Origin: Erysipelotrichaceae bacterium
Lineage (GTDB): Bacteria > Bacillota_I > Bacilli_A > Erysipelotrichales > Erysipelotrichaceae
Assembly: GCA_017512285.1 (NCBI GenBank)
Contig: JAFWGU010000028.1
Location: 1-54,541, forward strand
Direction of reading: 5' to 3'
Length of the DNA: 54,541 nucleotides
Translations under genes and position numbers: made by a program
Notes under the pieces: generated by a model
The model's input: the letters and a program-made list of their open reading frames with translations, nothing else
Told to the model about the DNA's origin: nothing
Database searches by the model: none
Shown: positions 33,501 to 41,491 of the stretch, one piece after another
Layout: the number at the start of each line of letters is the position of its first letter
Position numbering within the stretch: position 1 is the stretch's first letter

Positions 33501-33935
33501 GTAACCAAACAGTTCAATACGATGATCGAAGCTCTTAACTACATCATTCTGGTTATCATCCTGACAGCCGGATCTCTGGCATTTGTCGTACTGATCAACC
33601 TTACTCAGGTCAACATCTCGGAAAGAATAAGAGAGATAGCCACCCTGAAGGTGCTTGGTTTCAGAAACCACGAGATCAATTCCTATATCTTCAAGGAGAT
33701 AATGTTGCTGTCGGTGATCGGAGGAGTTATCGGATTACCGTTGGGCGTGCTGGAACATCATTTCATCATGGGAGTAATAGACATGGAAATGATCAGATTC
33801 GGCACCAACATCAAACTGATGAGCTTCCTTTATGCCTATGTGATCACCATCGTCTTTACGCTGATCGTTCTGATGTTTACCAGAAAGCCGCTGCGAAAGA
33901 TCGAAATGATCGAATCACTTAAGTCAGTAGAATAA
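30597..33935 (+). CDS. giant FtsX-like ABC permease with coiled-coil outside domain
   Basis: 1112 residues. An N-terminal helix (SLLMIVLIGSSFMMGLL, residues 19-35), an outside region that includes a long coiled coil about 255-560 (GEQELEEKKAEGQAKLDEAK and further heptads), then three helices near 590-705. A second unit follows: a helix near 760-780, a second outside domain, and three C-terminal helices (YIILVIILTAGSLAFVVLIN, LLSVIGGVIGLPLGV, AYVITIVFTLIVLMF). It is thus a fused pair of FtsX modules. The coil resembles periplasmic-style arms that reach toward the cell wall. Export of peptide, lipid or drug is possible; substrate unknown. Confidence 0.85.
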   Translation: MFHKDTFRLIRKTFNRFFSLLMIVLIGSSFMMGLLSSRPIMEQSVDRYNDDRKLQDFQIYSSYGFDDNDIRALRKQDFVEDLFASKMVDVFSENEYGDVLVTRVEEVNRPMNDFQLISGRLPERSDELVIVSNSIGDSSHLLGSKLRLYLDDEDLSEKLVNTEYEIVGMAKTPCYMAKIQGTSNLKNLELDLIVYIPNNNFKAEYYTTVYFTVPEAMDLDSYGDDYHDFIVEKGDEVKIFALNQQDNLKETLLAEYREKIGEGEQELEEKKAEGQAKLDEAKQKLDDAKIQIIAAQTQLDTMRTAISTGTARISTLQRQYDNDYAAIDKRIKDVESKDAQGRSFQTIFAETLSDYATYNALKNIKNSQSISPYAENITRIENENAEYRNRLNGDLYPQRNELNEIINSPSATAEEKQTASDQLIEVNRQITELETQITVNELLIENLKNMDDQSGTGNVDELIADLDRKYGGSIETVYISQTSLSQDLLRLEATREEIRIANEAIARINLEISSAEAEIASGQIEYEAGEKEYREGVILFNEEIEKAEAEIRKAYQDLEELPDAKWMVLDRDSHYSSYMFASNASQMGAIGTYMPILFYLVAALVCMTTMTRLVDEQRGQIGIFRALGFSKWEVTSKYLIYALLASLIGCVLGIVFGMMVFPTVIYQTWRLMYDLPDMMMLFPIENVIICVVAFTGLMLLVTYFVVRKTLNEEPSQLLRPKAPKNARKTFIENITFIWRRLSFTSKITARNLIRYKSRFFMTVIGVAGCTGLLVVGWGIKDSIADVVAIQFGQIYNHDYVINLENDHNIEEINTILENDLNNEYFAGIMTYSSKVYLDDKEKVITMEVLDARSGNDVFNLRETDCKTPLKMNNTGVIVSQKFAKINGIKAGDQITIESSTGLKAKVKVNEICEMYFQHYIYISNEYYETVFREPVHYNCIAVKTSDGENLRQSLEGVEGVESMVDFSAVTKQFNTMIEALNYIILVIILTAGSLAFVVLINLTQVNISERIREIATLKVLGFRNHEINSYIFKEIMLLSVIGGVIGLPLGVLEHHFIMGVIDMEMIRFGTNIKLMSFLYAYVITIVFTLIVLMFTRKPLRKIEMIESLKSVE

Positions 33936-33963
33936 AAAATCAGGTAATGAATACCTGATTTTT
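33936..33963. terminator. terminator between convergent genes
   Basis: AAAATCAGGTA (33936-33946) / TACCTGATTTT (33952-33962) with A/T tracts on both sides, so it can act in both directions. Confidence 0.85.
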
Positions 33964-33966
33964 GTT

Positions 33967-34941
33967 TCAATTTTCTTCAGGGAATCTGTAATTCCAGTCT
34001 CTTCTGACTCTGGTCATGATAGCCATTACGTCTCTGGTCATATTAACCTTCATTATTGAAGGGTCCTTCTTTTCAATTGCCTTTTCCATGTTCTGGAACT
34101 CATAGAGCATTGCCCTGTTTCTTTCCCCGACAGTTATTTCCGTTATCTGACGGGTTTTGCCGTCAGTGTATGTTGCCCTGTCCGCTCTGGTAAAGCCGTT
34201 GATCTCAAAGTAGCCATGTTCACAGGATACTACGGCTCTTACAGGCAGGCTGACACGCATGTTCGTCATTATGCTGGCAAGTTCATCGTGACTGTTCTGC
34301 ATGATGATGCCGAACTGTTCGTCAGTACCGGTATGAGCCGGCTTGCTTAGTGAGCAGATCTGTTCAGGCTGCGCACTCATGAAGTATCGGGCCAGGGTTA
34401 TGGCATAGACGCCGATGTCAAGCAAGGCTCCGCCTCCCTTGGCCAGGTCAAAGAAGCGGCTTTCCGGGTCAATGACATTGTAACTGCCGTAGGTTGCATC
34501 GATCATGCAGACTTTGCCGGTCTTTCCGCTGGATATCATGTCAGTTATCCTTTCATATAGCGGCATGTGGTAGATAGTCATGGCTTCGGCCAGAATGAGA
34601 TTCTTTTCCTCAGCAAGTCTGGTCAGTTCTTCAAGTTCCTCACTGTTAAGAGTGATGGATTTCTCACACAATACATGCTTACCGGCATCAAGTGCCATTC
34701 TGATCTGCTGGTAATGACTATTATGCAGGGTAGCGATGTATACGGCATCAATGTCGCTGGCCAGCAGCTCTTCAATTGTTCCGCATACATTGTCTATCTG
34801 GTACTTTTCCGCAAGTTGTTCGGCTTTTTCCCGTGTGCGGTTATATATGCACGCAAAGTGGATTCCCGCTGTGTAAAGAACGTCAGCTGCTTCGCCGGCA
34901 ATGTGTCCTGCTCCTATGATTCCCCATCTTATGTTGCTCAT
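33967..34941 (-). CDS. Gfo/Idh/MocA-family oxidoreductase
   Basis: 324 residues. N-terminal Rossmann fold (IRWGIIGAGHIAG) and the substrate domain typical of NAD(P)-dependent sugar dehydrogenases. The usual EKP motif reads EKS (VLCEKSITLNSEEL); the lysine, which is catalytic, is kept. GALLDIGVYAITLARYF is the family helix at the active site. Substrate unknown. GGAGG precedes the ATG at 34941. It converges on the exporter operon. Confidence 0.88.
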   Translation of the reverse strand: MSNIRWGIIGAGHIAGEAADVLYTAGIHFACIYNRTREKAEQLAEKYQIDNVCGTIEELLASDIDAVYIATLHNSHYQQIRMALDAGKHVLCEKSITLNSEELEELTRLAEEKNLILAEAMTIYHMPLYERITDMISSGKTGKVCMIDATYGSYNVIDPESRFFDLAKGGGALLDIGVYAITLARYFMSAQPEQICSLSKPAHTGTDEQFGIIMQNSHDELASIMTNMRVSLPVRAVVSCEHGYFEINGFTRADRATYTDGKTRQITEITVGERNRAMLYEFQNMEKAIEKKDPSIMKVNMTRDVMAIMTRVRRDWNYRFPEEN

Positions 34942-35053
34942 AGCCTGTCCTCCAAGTTCAGTATAGCATAATCATGCCCTGGCGTTTTTATTGTAGATTT
35001 CACATTAAGGAAATATAATAAATGTAAAGTTACAGCAGAAGGAGGTTTTGACT

Positions 35054-35875
35054 ATGAGAATTGTTTCGGATTCATCTTCTGACTTATACACATTTGAAGG
35101 CATTGACTATAAGTATGTTTCACTGAAGATCAGAGTCGACGGCAGGGAGTTTGTTGATAACGAACAGCTGGACATCAATGAAATGATGACGGCACTGGAA
35201 AAGAGCTCTTCCGGGTCAACTACTTCATGTCCAAATACAGGCGAATGGCTTGAGGCATTTGAGGGCGAGGATGAGATCTTTGCCATTACGATTTCCAGCA
35301 AGCTGTCAGGCAGTTACAACGCTGCACTGACCGCTGCGGAAGAATACATGGAAGAGCACAAGGGGGCAAAGGTACATGTCTTTGACTCAATGGAAACCGG
35401 ACCCGGCATGGCTCTGATGATCGAAAAAATCAGGGAACTGAAGGACAAGGGACTGAGTTTCGAGGAAATCAGAGACGAAGTCATCGCATACAAGAAAACC
35501 ACTAATCTGGCATTCCTGCTGCACTCAGTAAACAACCTGGCTAAGAACGGTCGTGTCTCCATGATCCTGGCCAAGCTCATTGGCGTTCTGGACATCAAGA
35601 TGCTGGGCAGGGCTGATGGCGGTGTCATCGATCCGTTTGGCAAGTTCAAGGGTGAAAAGAGAGCCATCAAGGAAACACTGGTCGAGATGTTAAGAAACGG
35701 CTACAAGGGTGGCAAGGTCAGAATCGACCACGTCATGAATTTGGAAGCCGCCGAGAAGGTAAGGGCACTGGTCAAGGAGCAGTTCCCGGACTGTGACTTC
35801 GTGATCAATACCTGCAAGGGACTGTGCAGTCACTACGCAGAGAGATACGGTTACATAATCGGCTACGAATGTTAA
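35054..35875 (+). CDS. DegV-family fatty-acid-binding protein
   Basis: 273 residues. DegV hallmarks: IVSDSSSDL at the N-terminus, TTSCPNTGEW, ITISSKLSGSYNAALTA, VFDSMETGPGMALM and LAKNGRVS, ending with GLCSHYAERYGYIIGYEC. These proteins bind fatty acids; FakB homologues hand them to the kinase FakA. No fakA is nearby. The ATG at 35054 follows GGAGG by eight bases; the TTG at 35048 is less likely. Confidence 0.9.
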   Translation: MRIVSDSSSDLYTFEGIDYKYVSLKIRVDGREFVDNEQLDINEMMTALEKSSSGSTTSCPNTGEWLEAFEGEDEIFAITISSKLSGSYNAALTAAEEYMEEHKGAKVHVFDSMETGPGMALMIEKIRELKDKGLSFEEIRDEVIAYKKTTNLAFLLHSVNNLAKNGRVSMILAKLIGVLDIKMLGRADGGVIDPFGKFKGEKRAIKETLVEMLRNGYKGGKVRIDHVMNLEAAEKVRALVKEQFPDCDFVINTCKGLCSHYAERYGYIIGYEC

Positions 35876-35877
35876 TG

Positions 35878-35899
35878 AAAAAGATCTCGGATCTTTTTT
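35878..35899 (+). terminator. intrinsic terminator
   Basis: AAAAAGATC (35878-35886), TCG loop, GATCTTTTT, T tail. Confidence 0.85.
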
Positions 35900-35956
35900 G
35901 TTTAAGAGGTGAGAAAATATAGTAAGATAGTGTTATCTGAAGGTAGGTGTTGGAAA

Positions 35957-36517
35957 ATGTTGAAGAAAATGTGGATCATCTTCATTAACTGCTTTACCAT
36001 TTCAATGACAGCCAATTCCGGGTATGCCATGTTTGGAGTAATGAAGAATCGTTTTGCCGGCAAGTACGGCTGGGTAACCGAAGAGGAGATGGAAGACTAT
36101 CTGGCTCTGGCTCAGAGTTCTCCAGGTCCGGTAGCCGTTAACTCAGCAGTGCAGGTTGGCCAGCATGTGGCGGGATTGCCAGGCGCGTTTAGTGCCGTAA
36201 TGGGAATCATTCTGCCGCCGTTTCTCATCATGCTGCTGGTAACGTATTTCTATACGTTTGTTTCAACGAATCCATATGTCAGACTGTTCATCGACGGCAT
36301 GCAGGCAGGTGTCTGTGCCATGTTACTGGACATCATGCTCGGTCTGTTCAAGACCGTGGTCAAGAGAAACCACATCGTATACTATCTGTTGATAGTGATT
36401 TCATTCCTGTATGTCAGACTGACCAAGTATTCAATCTTCTATCTTGCCGTATTCTGTGTCATCGTTGCCATCGTGAAGGCAATGATGTCCGGAAAGGGGG
36501 TAAGGAACCATGACTAG
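35957..36517 (+). CDS. chrA: chromate transporter family, short-chain CHR subunit A
   Basis: 186 residues, about half of a full ChrA. N-terminal motif GYAMFGVMKNRF and SSPGPVAVNSAVQVGQHVAGLPGA (the PGP/AVNSA/G-x-x-GA series) is the CHR signature, followed by about five helices. Short CHR proteins work in pairs; the partner overlaps by eight bases. The ATG at 35957 has AGGT about nine bases upstream; the longer frame from 35909 has none. The substrate may be chromate or another oxyanion. Confidence 0.83.
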   Translation: MLKKMWIIFINCFTISMTANSGYAMFGVMKNRFAGKYGWVTEEEMEDYLALAQSSPGPVAVNSAVQVGQHVAGLPGAFSAVMGIILPPFLIMLLVTYFYTFVSTNPYVRLFIDGMQAGVCAMLLDIMLGLFKTVVKRNHIVYYLLIVISFLYVRLTKYSIFYLAVFCVIVAIVKAMMSGKGVRNHD

Positions 36518-37073
36518 AATTCTAGAAATCTTCCTTGCTTTCATCAGAATAGGTGCTCTGGCTTTCGGTGGGGCATACGCAGCCATGCCGTTAATCGAGC
36601 AGGAGATCGTTGACCGCACGGGCTGGATGACCTTTACGGAATTCTCAGACCTGATTGCCATTGACGAACTGACTCCCGGACCGATCATCATAAACAGCGC
36701 AACGTTCATCGGAATGAAGCTCGGTGGAATACCCGGTGCCATTGCCGCAACCATCGGCAGCATCCTGCCGGCATGCCTCGTATCATTCATTCTGTTCACC
36801 CTGTACAAGAAGTACAAGACGATCCCGCTGATCAGCGAGATGATGAACTGTCTCAAGAGCATGTCCGTCGCCATGATCCTTTCTACGGTACTGAAGATCT
36901 TCCTTACCGCCGTATTTGGCAATGAAATAGCTCTGGCAAACATCAATGTATTTGCCCTGGTAATGATCGTGGTGGCATTCTTCACGATAAAGAAGACCGA
37001 CGTCAATCCGGTAATCGTAATGCTGGGATGCGGTGCACTCAGCATGGTGCTGTCATTGGCTGGAATATTATGA
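36510..37073 (+). CDS. chrA: chromate transporter family, short-chain CHR subunit B
   Basis: 187 residues. Signature FGGAYAAMPLIEQEIVDRTGW and DELTPGPIIINSATFIGMKLGG is that of CHR domain half two, followed by about five helices. It starts inside the first half-gene, so the subunits are made together and probably form a heterodimer. A terminator follows. Confidence 0.85.
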   Translation: MTRILEIFLAFIRIGALAFGGAYAAMPLIEQEIVDRTGWMTFTEFSDLIAIDELTPGPIIINSATFIGMKLGGIPGAIAATIGSILPACLVSFILFTLYKKYKTIPLISEMMNCLKSMSVAMILSTVLKIFLTAVFGNEIALANINVFALVMIVVAFFTIKKTDVNPVIVMLGCGALSMVLSLAGIL

Positions 37074-37077
37074 AAAT

Positions 37078-37104
37078 AACCTGCAGGTGATCCTGCAGGT
37101 TTTA
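37078..37104. terminator. terminator hairpin between convergent units
   Basis: AACCTGCAGG (37078-37087), TGAT loop, CCTGCAGGTT (37092-37101), followed by a short T run. It ends the chrA pair and lies at the stop of the convergent kinase gene, so it may act in both directions. Confidence 0.82.
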
Positions 37105-38337
37105 CTTTGGCAATAACAGCGCAACGGTAAGGTCATTTACGTTGGTACCGGTCGGACCGGTAATGATCAGTGAATCAGCTGCCTGTAATGCATGATATGA
37201 ATCGTTGTTCTTCAGGACGTCTTCGACGTCTGTTTTTCTTTCTTTTAACTTATCCAGAGTGCTGCCGTCGACATAACCTCCGGCCGCATCGGTCGGCCCG
37301 TCCGTACCGTCGCTGCCGATGGAAAACAGACAGGCATCCAGCCCTGAGATGAAGGGAGCCGCAGCCAGGGCGAGTTCCTGGTTTCTGCCGCCCTTGCCGT
37401 TTCCAGTTATTCTTACGACCGTCTCCCCGCCATAAATCAGAGCCGTTGGTTTCCTTATTTCTCCTATCATGTTTCTGATCGTGGAACCGATCATTCTGCC
37501 GGTTTCGGCGGCTTCCCCGTTCAGATGAGTATCGATCATTCTTGTTTCATAACCTAACTGTTCGCATTTTTCCTTAGCAGCCTGACACAGCTGAATCACG
37601 CTTCCGCAGATGTGAGTTTTCGTGTTATCAAGATGACTTACTGTTTCCTTTTTTAACAGGCTTCTGACTTCATCACTCAGATGAAGGCCATAGTTACATA
37701 CTATGTTCAAGGCCTGCTCAGAAGTTGATGTATCCTCAACGGTTGGTCCGCTGCCGATCATGTCGGTACGATCATCAAGAATGTCGCTTAATATTATGCT
37801 GAAAACTTTGGCAGGGGAACATATTTCGGCAAAGCGGCCGCCCTTTACCTTGCTCAGTCTTTTTCTTATGGTATTTATCTCTTCTATTGAAGCTCCGCAA
37901 CATAATAACTGCCGGTTAATGTCCTGGAGTACTTCCAGTGAAACCGACGGTGATTCAAACAGGGCACTTGCCCCGCCTGAAAGTAAGAACAGTACTGTAT
38001 CCTTTTTACCAAGATTACTGACCATCTCAATTACCTGTTCAGTAGCGTCAATGGCATCCTGATTAAGTATCGGATGGGAAGCCTCATGAATCATGACATT
38101 CGGTATCTGTCCTTCGCTGTGACCGTACTTTGTAATAATGATGCCTGAATCAATGAGACCAAGACACCTTACGGCTGAATCGGCCATTCTCCAGGCTGCC
38201 TTGCCCACGGATACCAGAATGAGTCTTCCTTCGGGCATGACAAAGCCTTCGAGAGTCCGTCTTACTGCCTCATCGGGCAGGACTCTGTCTATACTGTATC
38301 TGATGATCTCGTTGCTGTCTTTTCTGAGGTCTCTCAT
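37102..38337 (-). CDS. glycerate 2-kinase, GckA/MOFRL type
   Basis: 411 residues, class II glycerate kinase. Blocks: VSVGKAAWRMADSA, KYGHSEGQ, EASHPILNQDAIDAT, LLSGGASALFESP, INTIRKRLSKVKGGR, SDILDDRTDMIGSGPTVED and the C-terminal GGETVVRITGNGKGGRNQELALAAA, with SDGTDGPTDAAGGYVDG in the MOFRL domain. Makes 2-phosphoglycerate from D-glycerate. AGGAAG lies inside the end of the upstream pseudouridine synthase gene, and only one base separates the two genes. Confidence 0.9.
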   Translation of the reverse strand: MRDLRKDSNEIIRYSIDRVLPDEAVRRTLEGFVMPEGRLILVSVGKAAWRMADSAVRCLGLIDSGIIITKYGHSEGQIPNVMIHEASHPILNQDAIDATEQVIEMVSNLGKKDTVLFLLSGGASALFESPSVSLEVLQDINRQLLCCGASIEEINTIRKRLSKVKGGRFAEICSPAKVFSIILSDILDDRTDMIGSGPTVEDTSTSEQALNIVCNYGLHLSDEVRSLLKKETVSHLDNTKTHICGSVIQLCQAAKEKCEQLGYETRMIDTHLNGEAAETGRMIGSTIRNMIGEIRKPTALIYGGETVVRITGNGKGGRNQELALAAAPFISGLDACLFSIGSDGTDGPTDAAGGYVDGSTLDKLKERKTDVEDVLKNNDSYHALQAADSLIITGPTGTNVNDLTVALLLPK

Positions 38338-38338
38338 T

Positions 38339-39238
38339 TCATTCTTCCTTCAGTCTGAAGCAGTCGTAGTCGCTGTTTCTGATATCTCTGACTGTTATGT
38401 TATTTCCGGTCATGATGTCAGGGAACTGCAGCTGGTATGCCCACAGTCCCATGTTATGAAAATCCTTTGAGGCGATTCCATAGATGTCATCATTGATGAT
38501 CCGGAAGTGATTATGGGAAAGGTGAACTCTGATCTGGTGAGTTCTGCCTGTCAACAGCGTACATTCTAATAACAGATAGTCTCTGTATTTATCGATGATT
38601 CTGGCCTTGGTTACGGCTTCCCTGCCGCTGGCAGAAACTCTGTATTTATTGTTAACGTGACGGTCCTTGCCGATGTTCTGGCGGAAGGTAAACTTCTGAC
38701 CGATTTTACCTTTTCCATCAGTAATGGCCAGATACTTACGGTTAATGAGCTTTTCCCTCAACAGGTAATCATAGTATGGCTGGAATAACGGTATCTTTAC
38801 AAAGAGAACCAGTCCGCTGGTTTCCTTATCAAGTCTGTGAATGTATCTAACCGGCACATTGATGCCATGACTGATCAGATAGGCAGCTGCCTGATTGGCC
38901 AAGCAGTCAGTTCTTTCATCATCGTGAACGATGATCCCTGCTTTCTTGTGGACAACGAATACGAAGTCGTCTTCATAGATCACGGGGCACTCCCTGTCAG
39001 CAGGAGCATAGTCGACTTCCTGCCCAGGTAACATTATCTTAAGGGTATCTCCCTTATTCAGAATGACGGAAGGATCGCTTACCGCATTTCTGTTTACTGA
39101 CAGCTGTTTTCCCACCGTCAGAGCATTGATGTTCTTGGCTGACACTTTGAAAAAGGCCAGAAAGTCAGATACGCTTCTGCCGTCAAACTGCTCATCAATT
39201 GTGATGTTAAGGCTGTTGCCTCTGATGTTATGCTTCAT
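38339..39238 (-). CDS. RluA-family pseudouridine synthase
   Basis: 299 residues. An S4-like N-terminal region (SVSDFLAFFKVSAKNINALT) precedes the catalytic domain. The RluA active-site motif YIHRLDKETSGLVLF carries the nucleophile aspartate, and LLTGRTHQIRVHL is the second conserved block. Modifies uridine in rRNA or tRNA; the site cannot be read from sequence. It starts without a Shine-Dalgarno sequence; its -10 lies seven bases from the ATG. Confidence 0.9.
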   Translation of the reverse strand: MKHNIRGNSLNITIDEQFDGRSVSDFLAFFKVSAKNINALTVGKQLSVNRNAVSDPSVILNKGDTLKIMLPGQEVDYAPADRECPVIYEDDFVFVVHKKAGIIVHDDERTDCLANQAAAYLISHGINVPVRYIHRLDKETSGLVLFVKIPLFQPYYDYLLREKLINRKYLAITDGKGKIGQKFTFRQNIGKDRHVNNKYRVSASGREAVTKARIIDKYRDYLLLECTLLTGRTHQIRVHLSHNHFRIINDDIYGIASKDFHNMGLWAYQLQFPDIMTGNNITVRDIRNSDYDCFRLKEE

Positions 39239-39245
39239 ATAAATA

Positions 39246-39273
39246 ATTATAGTGATTAATGGAGTGGTTTCAA
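39246..39273 (-). promoter_or_regulatory. consensus-like promoter giving a leaderless start for the RluA gene
   Basis: On the minus strand, TTGAAA (39273-39268), 16-base spacer, TATAAT (39251-39246), then seven bases and the ATG at 39238. No ribosome-binding sequence fits between. Transcription should start at or within a base of the A of ATG. Confidence 0.6.
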
Positions 39274-39316
39274 TTGTTAAAGTATGGTAGAATTACCTGC
39301 GTGGGAGGTGAAACCG

Positions 39317-39637
39317 GTGTTAAGAATTTATGGAAGTGAACTGTGTCCTGACTGCATCAGATGCAAGCAGGATCTGGACGCCAGTAACATTGAATATGAA
39401 TACATTGACATTAACCTGAGTCTGCGTGATCTGAAAGGCTTTCTGAAGTTGCGTGATTCTCTGCCGGTATTCGACCACGTCAGGGAACTCGGTCAGATCG
39501 GCATACCAACACTGATCGCTGAAGACGGTACGGTTTTCCTCGACTGGGCAGGCTATCTGGAGGGGAAAAACATACCGGTAAGCCATGCGGAAAGCGTTCA
39601 GGGAGCTGCCTGCTCACTGGATGGCAAAGGTTGTTAG
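39317..39637 (+). CDS. glutaredoxin-like thiol protein
   Basis: 106 residues with a thioredoxin-fold N-terminus: LRIYGSELCPDCIRCKQDL. The redox motif is CPDC, with a third cysteine three residues on (CPDCIRC), and a cis-proline in IGIPTLI. Two more cysteines lie at the C-terminus. Glutaredoxin-type reductase or metal-thiol protein; partner unknown. GTG at 39317 is preferred because GGAGG (39303-39307) is nine bases upstream; the ATG at 39284 has no such site. Confidence 0.78.
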   Translation: MLRIYGSELCPDCIRCKQDLDASNIEYEYIDINLSLRDLKGFLKLRDSLPVFDHVRELGQIGIPTLIAEDGTVFLDWAGYLEGKNIPVSHAESVQGAACSLDGKGC

Positions 39638-39640
39638 TCA

Positions 39641-39668
39641 AGCAGTTGTTAATTCAATTGCTTTTTTG
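39641..39668 (+). terminator. intrinsic terminator of the glutaredoxin-like gene
   Basis: AGCAGTTG (39641-39648), TTAATT loop, CAATTGCT (39655-39662, one G-T pair), then T6. Confidence 0.75.
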
Positions 39669-39695
39669 TTATAGTAGTAGAGGTCCCTGTGGACC
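39646..39695 (+). promoter_or_regulatory. promoter and 5' hairpin of the ABC exporter pair
   Basis: TTGTTA (39646-39651), 18-base spacer, TATAGT (39670-39675). The dyad GGTCC (39682-39686), CTGT, GGACC (39691-39695) begins where transcription should start. It could be an operator or a hairpin at the mRNA 5' end. The promoter overlaps the preceding terminator. Confidence 0.5.
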
Positions 39696-39719
39696 GCATC
39701 TGTTTTTGGGAGATTTTTC

Positions 39720-41480
39720 GTGAAGAAGAAAAAGGAAGTCAACAAGCTGTTTCACTATTTATGGAAATACAAGCACCTGTACCTCATAGGTATTTTAGTG
39801 TTGCTTGTCGTTGACTATGCCAACCTGTATCTGCCGCAGTTTACCGGTGAGATAACGGATGGTCTGGCAGCTCATACCATAGATTCTGAAGGCATCAGAA
39901 TTACGATATTCAAGATGCTTGGCTGTGCACTGATCCTTTCGATAGGACGCTTTGCCTACAGATACTTTGTCATAGGTACGTCCAGAAAGGTTGAGCACGC
40001 CCTGCAGAATGAGATATTCGCCAAGCTGGAGACCCTGTCTCAGCGTTATTACAATGAAAACAAGACCGGTGACTTGATGGCCTACTTTACCAATGATCTG
40101 GAAGCCATCAGAGAAGCCATCGGCTGGAGCGTTATCTCGGCATTTGACGCCATCGTACTGACCATCATGTGTCTGTACAGAATGATGACCTATGTCAGTG
40201 TAACGCTGACTCTCTATACTCTGATCCCGATGATCGGTGTCGGCATTTATGGCTACAACATCTTCAAGGCCTTTGACAAGTACTTTGAGATGAGACAGGA
40301 ATCTTTCGCCAAGTTAAGCGACGTCGTTCAGGAAAGCATATCTGCCGAAAGAGTCATCAAGGCATTCGTTGAGGAAGAGCATCAGCTGGAAAACTTCAAG
40401 AAGGCCAATGATTCCAACCGTAAGATCAACATGAAGGTTATTAGATTAAGAGCTTATGCGTGGCCGGTAATGGAAATATTCATCGGTGTGGCTTTCGTCA
40501 TTGCCATTCTCTTTGGCGGTTACTACTGTCTGATCGGTGAGATCACCTTAGGCAAGATGGTTACCTTCTCAAGCTATGTCGGAACCTTAGTATGGCCGAT
40601 GCTGGCTTTCGGTGACTGCATCACTACCTTTACGCTTGGTTATGCCGGTATGAAGAGAATCAACAATGCCTTCAATGAGATACCGGAGATCGTCGACAGC
40701 GAAACGCCTGATGACGTTACCGAGTTAAAGGGAGAGATCAGGTTTGACAATGTTGATTTCAAGTACCGTGAGGATTTCCCATACGCTCTTGAAGACATCA
40801 GCGTTGAGATAAAGCCGGGCGAGACCTTTGCCATCATGGGCAGAACCGGTGCCGGCAAGACGACAATGGTCAATCTGATGACCAGACTGTTCGACGTAAC
40901 TGACGGTCAGATCAGCTTTGACGGTCATGACATTAAAAAGATCCCTCTTAAGGTCTTAAGAGAGAACATAGCCTATGTCCCGCAGGATAACTTCCTGTTC
41001 TCGGAGACACTGGCAAAGAACATCTCATTCGGCAAGCTGGACGCTACCCTGGAAGAGATCATTGAAGCCTGCAAGGTCGCAGACATTGATGACAACATTC
41101 AGGAGTTCCCGCTCAAGTACGAGACCATGGTCGGTGAAAGAGGTGTTACTCTTTCCGGCGGTCAGAAGCAGCGTGCTTCCATCGCCAGAGCCATCCTTAA
41201 GGATTCACCGATCCTGATCATGGACGATTCGCTGAGTGCAGTTGATACGGATACTGAGGATAACATTCTGCATAATCTGAAGCAGATCAGAGGCGGCAAG
41301 ACTACCATCATGATCGCTCACCGTGTTTCCACGGTTCAGAGTGCAGACCACATTATCTTCCTTGATAACGGCAGAATGGCTGAATACGGCACCTATGATG
41401 AACTGGTAGCCCTGAACGGTCAGTTTGCCCGTCTGGTACGCAAGCAGCAGCTGGAGAAGCAGCTGGCTCAGGCTAACTAG
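39720..41480 (+). CDS. ABC exporter half-transporter, BmrC/YheI-like (degenerate ATPase site)
   Basis: 586 residues, six helices (first about 18-36) and one nucleotide-binding domain. Walker A GRTGAGKTT, signature LSGGQKQRASIARAI, and Walker B ILIMDDSLSAVD, in which the catalytic Glu is Asp, as in BmrC/YheI-type subunits with a non-canonical site. With the 693-residue partner 11 bases downstream it should form a heterodimeric multidrug or lipid exporter. GTG start at 39720 after GGGAGA. Confidence 0.88.
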   Translation: MKKKKEVNKLFHYLWKYKHLYLIGILVLLVVDYANLYLPQFTGEITDGLAAHTIDSEGIRITIFKMLGCALILSIGRFAYRYFVIGTSRKVEHALQNEIFAKLETLSQRYYNENKTGDLMAYFTNDLEAIREAIGWSVISAFDAIVLTIMCLYRMMTYVSVTLTLYTLIPMIGVGIYGYNIFKAFDKYFEMRQESFAKLSDVVQESISAERVIKAFVEEEHQLENFKKANDSNRKINMKVIRLRAYAWPVMEIFIGVAFVIAILFGGYYCLIGEITLGKMVTFSSYVGTLVWPMLAFGDCITTFTLGYAGMKRINNAFNEIPEIVDSETPDDVTELKGEIRFDNVDFKYREDFPYALEDISVEIKPGETFAIMGRTGAGKTTMVNLMTRLFDVTDGQISFDGHDIKKIPLKVLRENIAYVPQDNFLFSETLAKNISFGKLDATLEEIIEACKVADIDDNIQEFPLKYETMVGERGVTLSGGQKQRASIARAILKDSPILIMDDSLSAVDTDTEDNILHNLKQIRGGKTTIMIAHRVSTVQSADHIIFLDNGRMAEYGTYDELVALNGQFARLVRKQQLEKQLAQAN

Positions 41481-41491
41481 GAGGTGTAAGA

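Noticed and set aside
35957-37073. Frameshifted single chrA gene
   Set aside because: Both halves have their own start and intact CHR signature, and paired short ChrA proteins are a known form.
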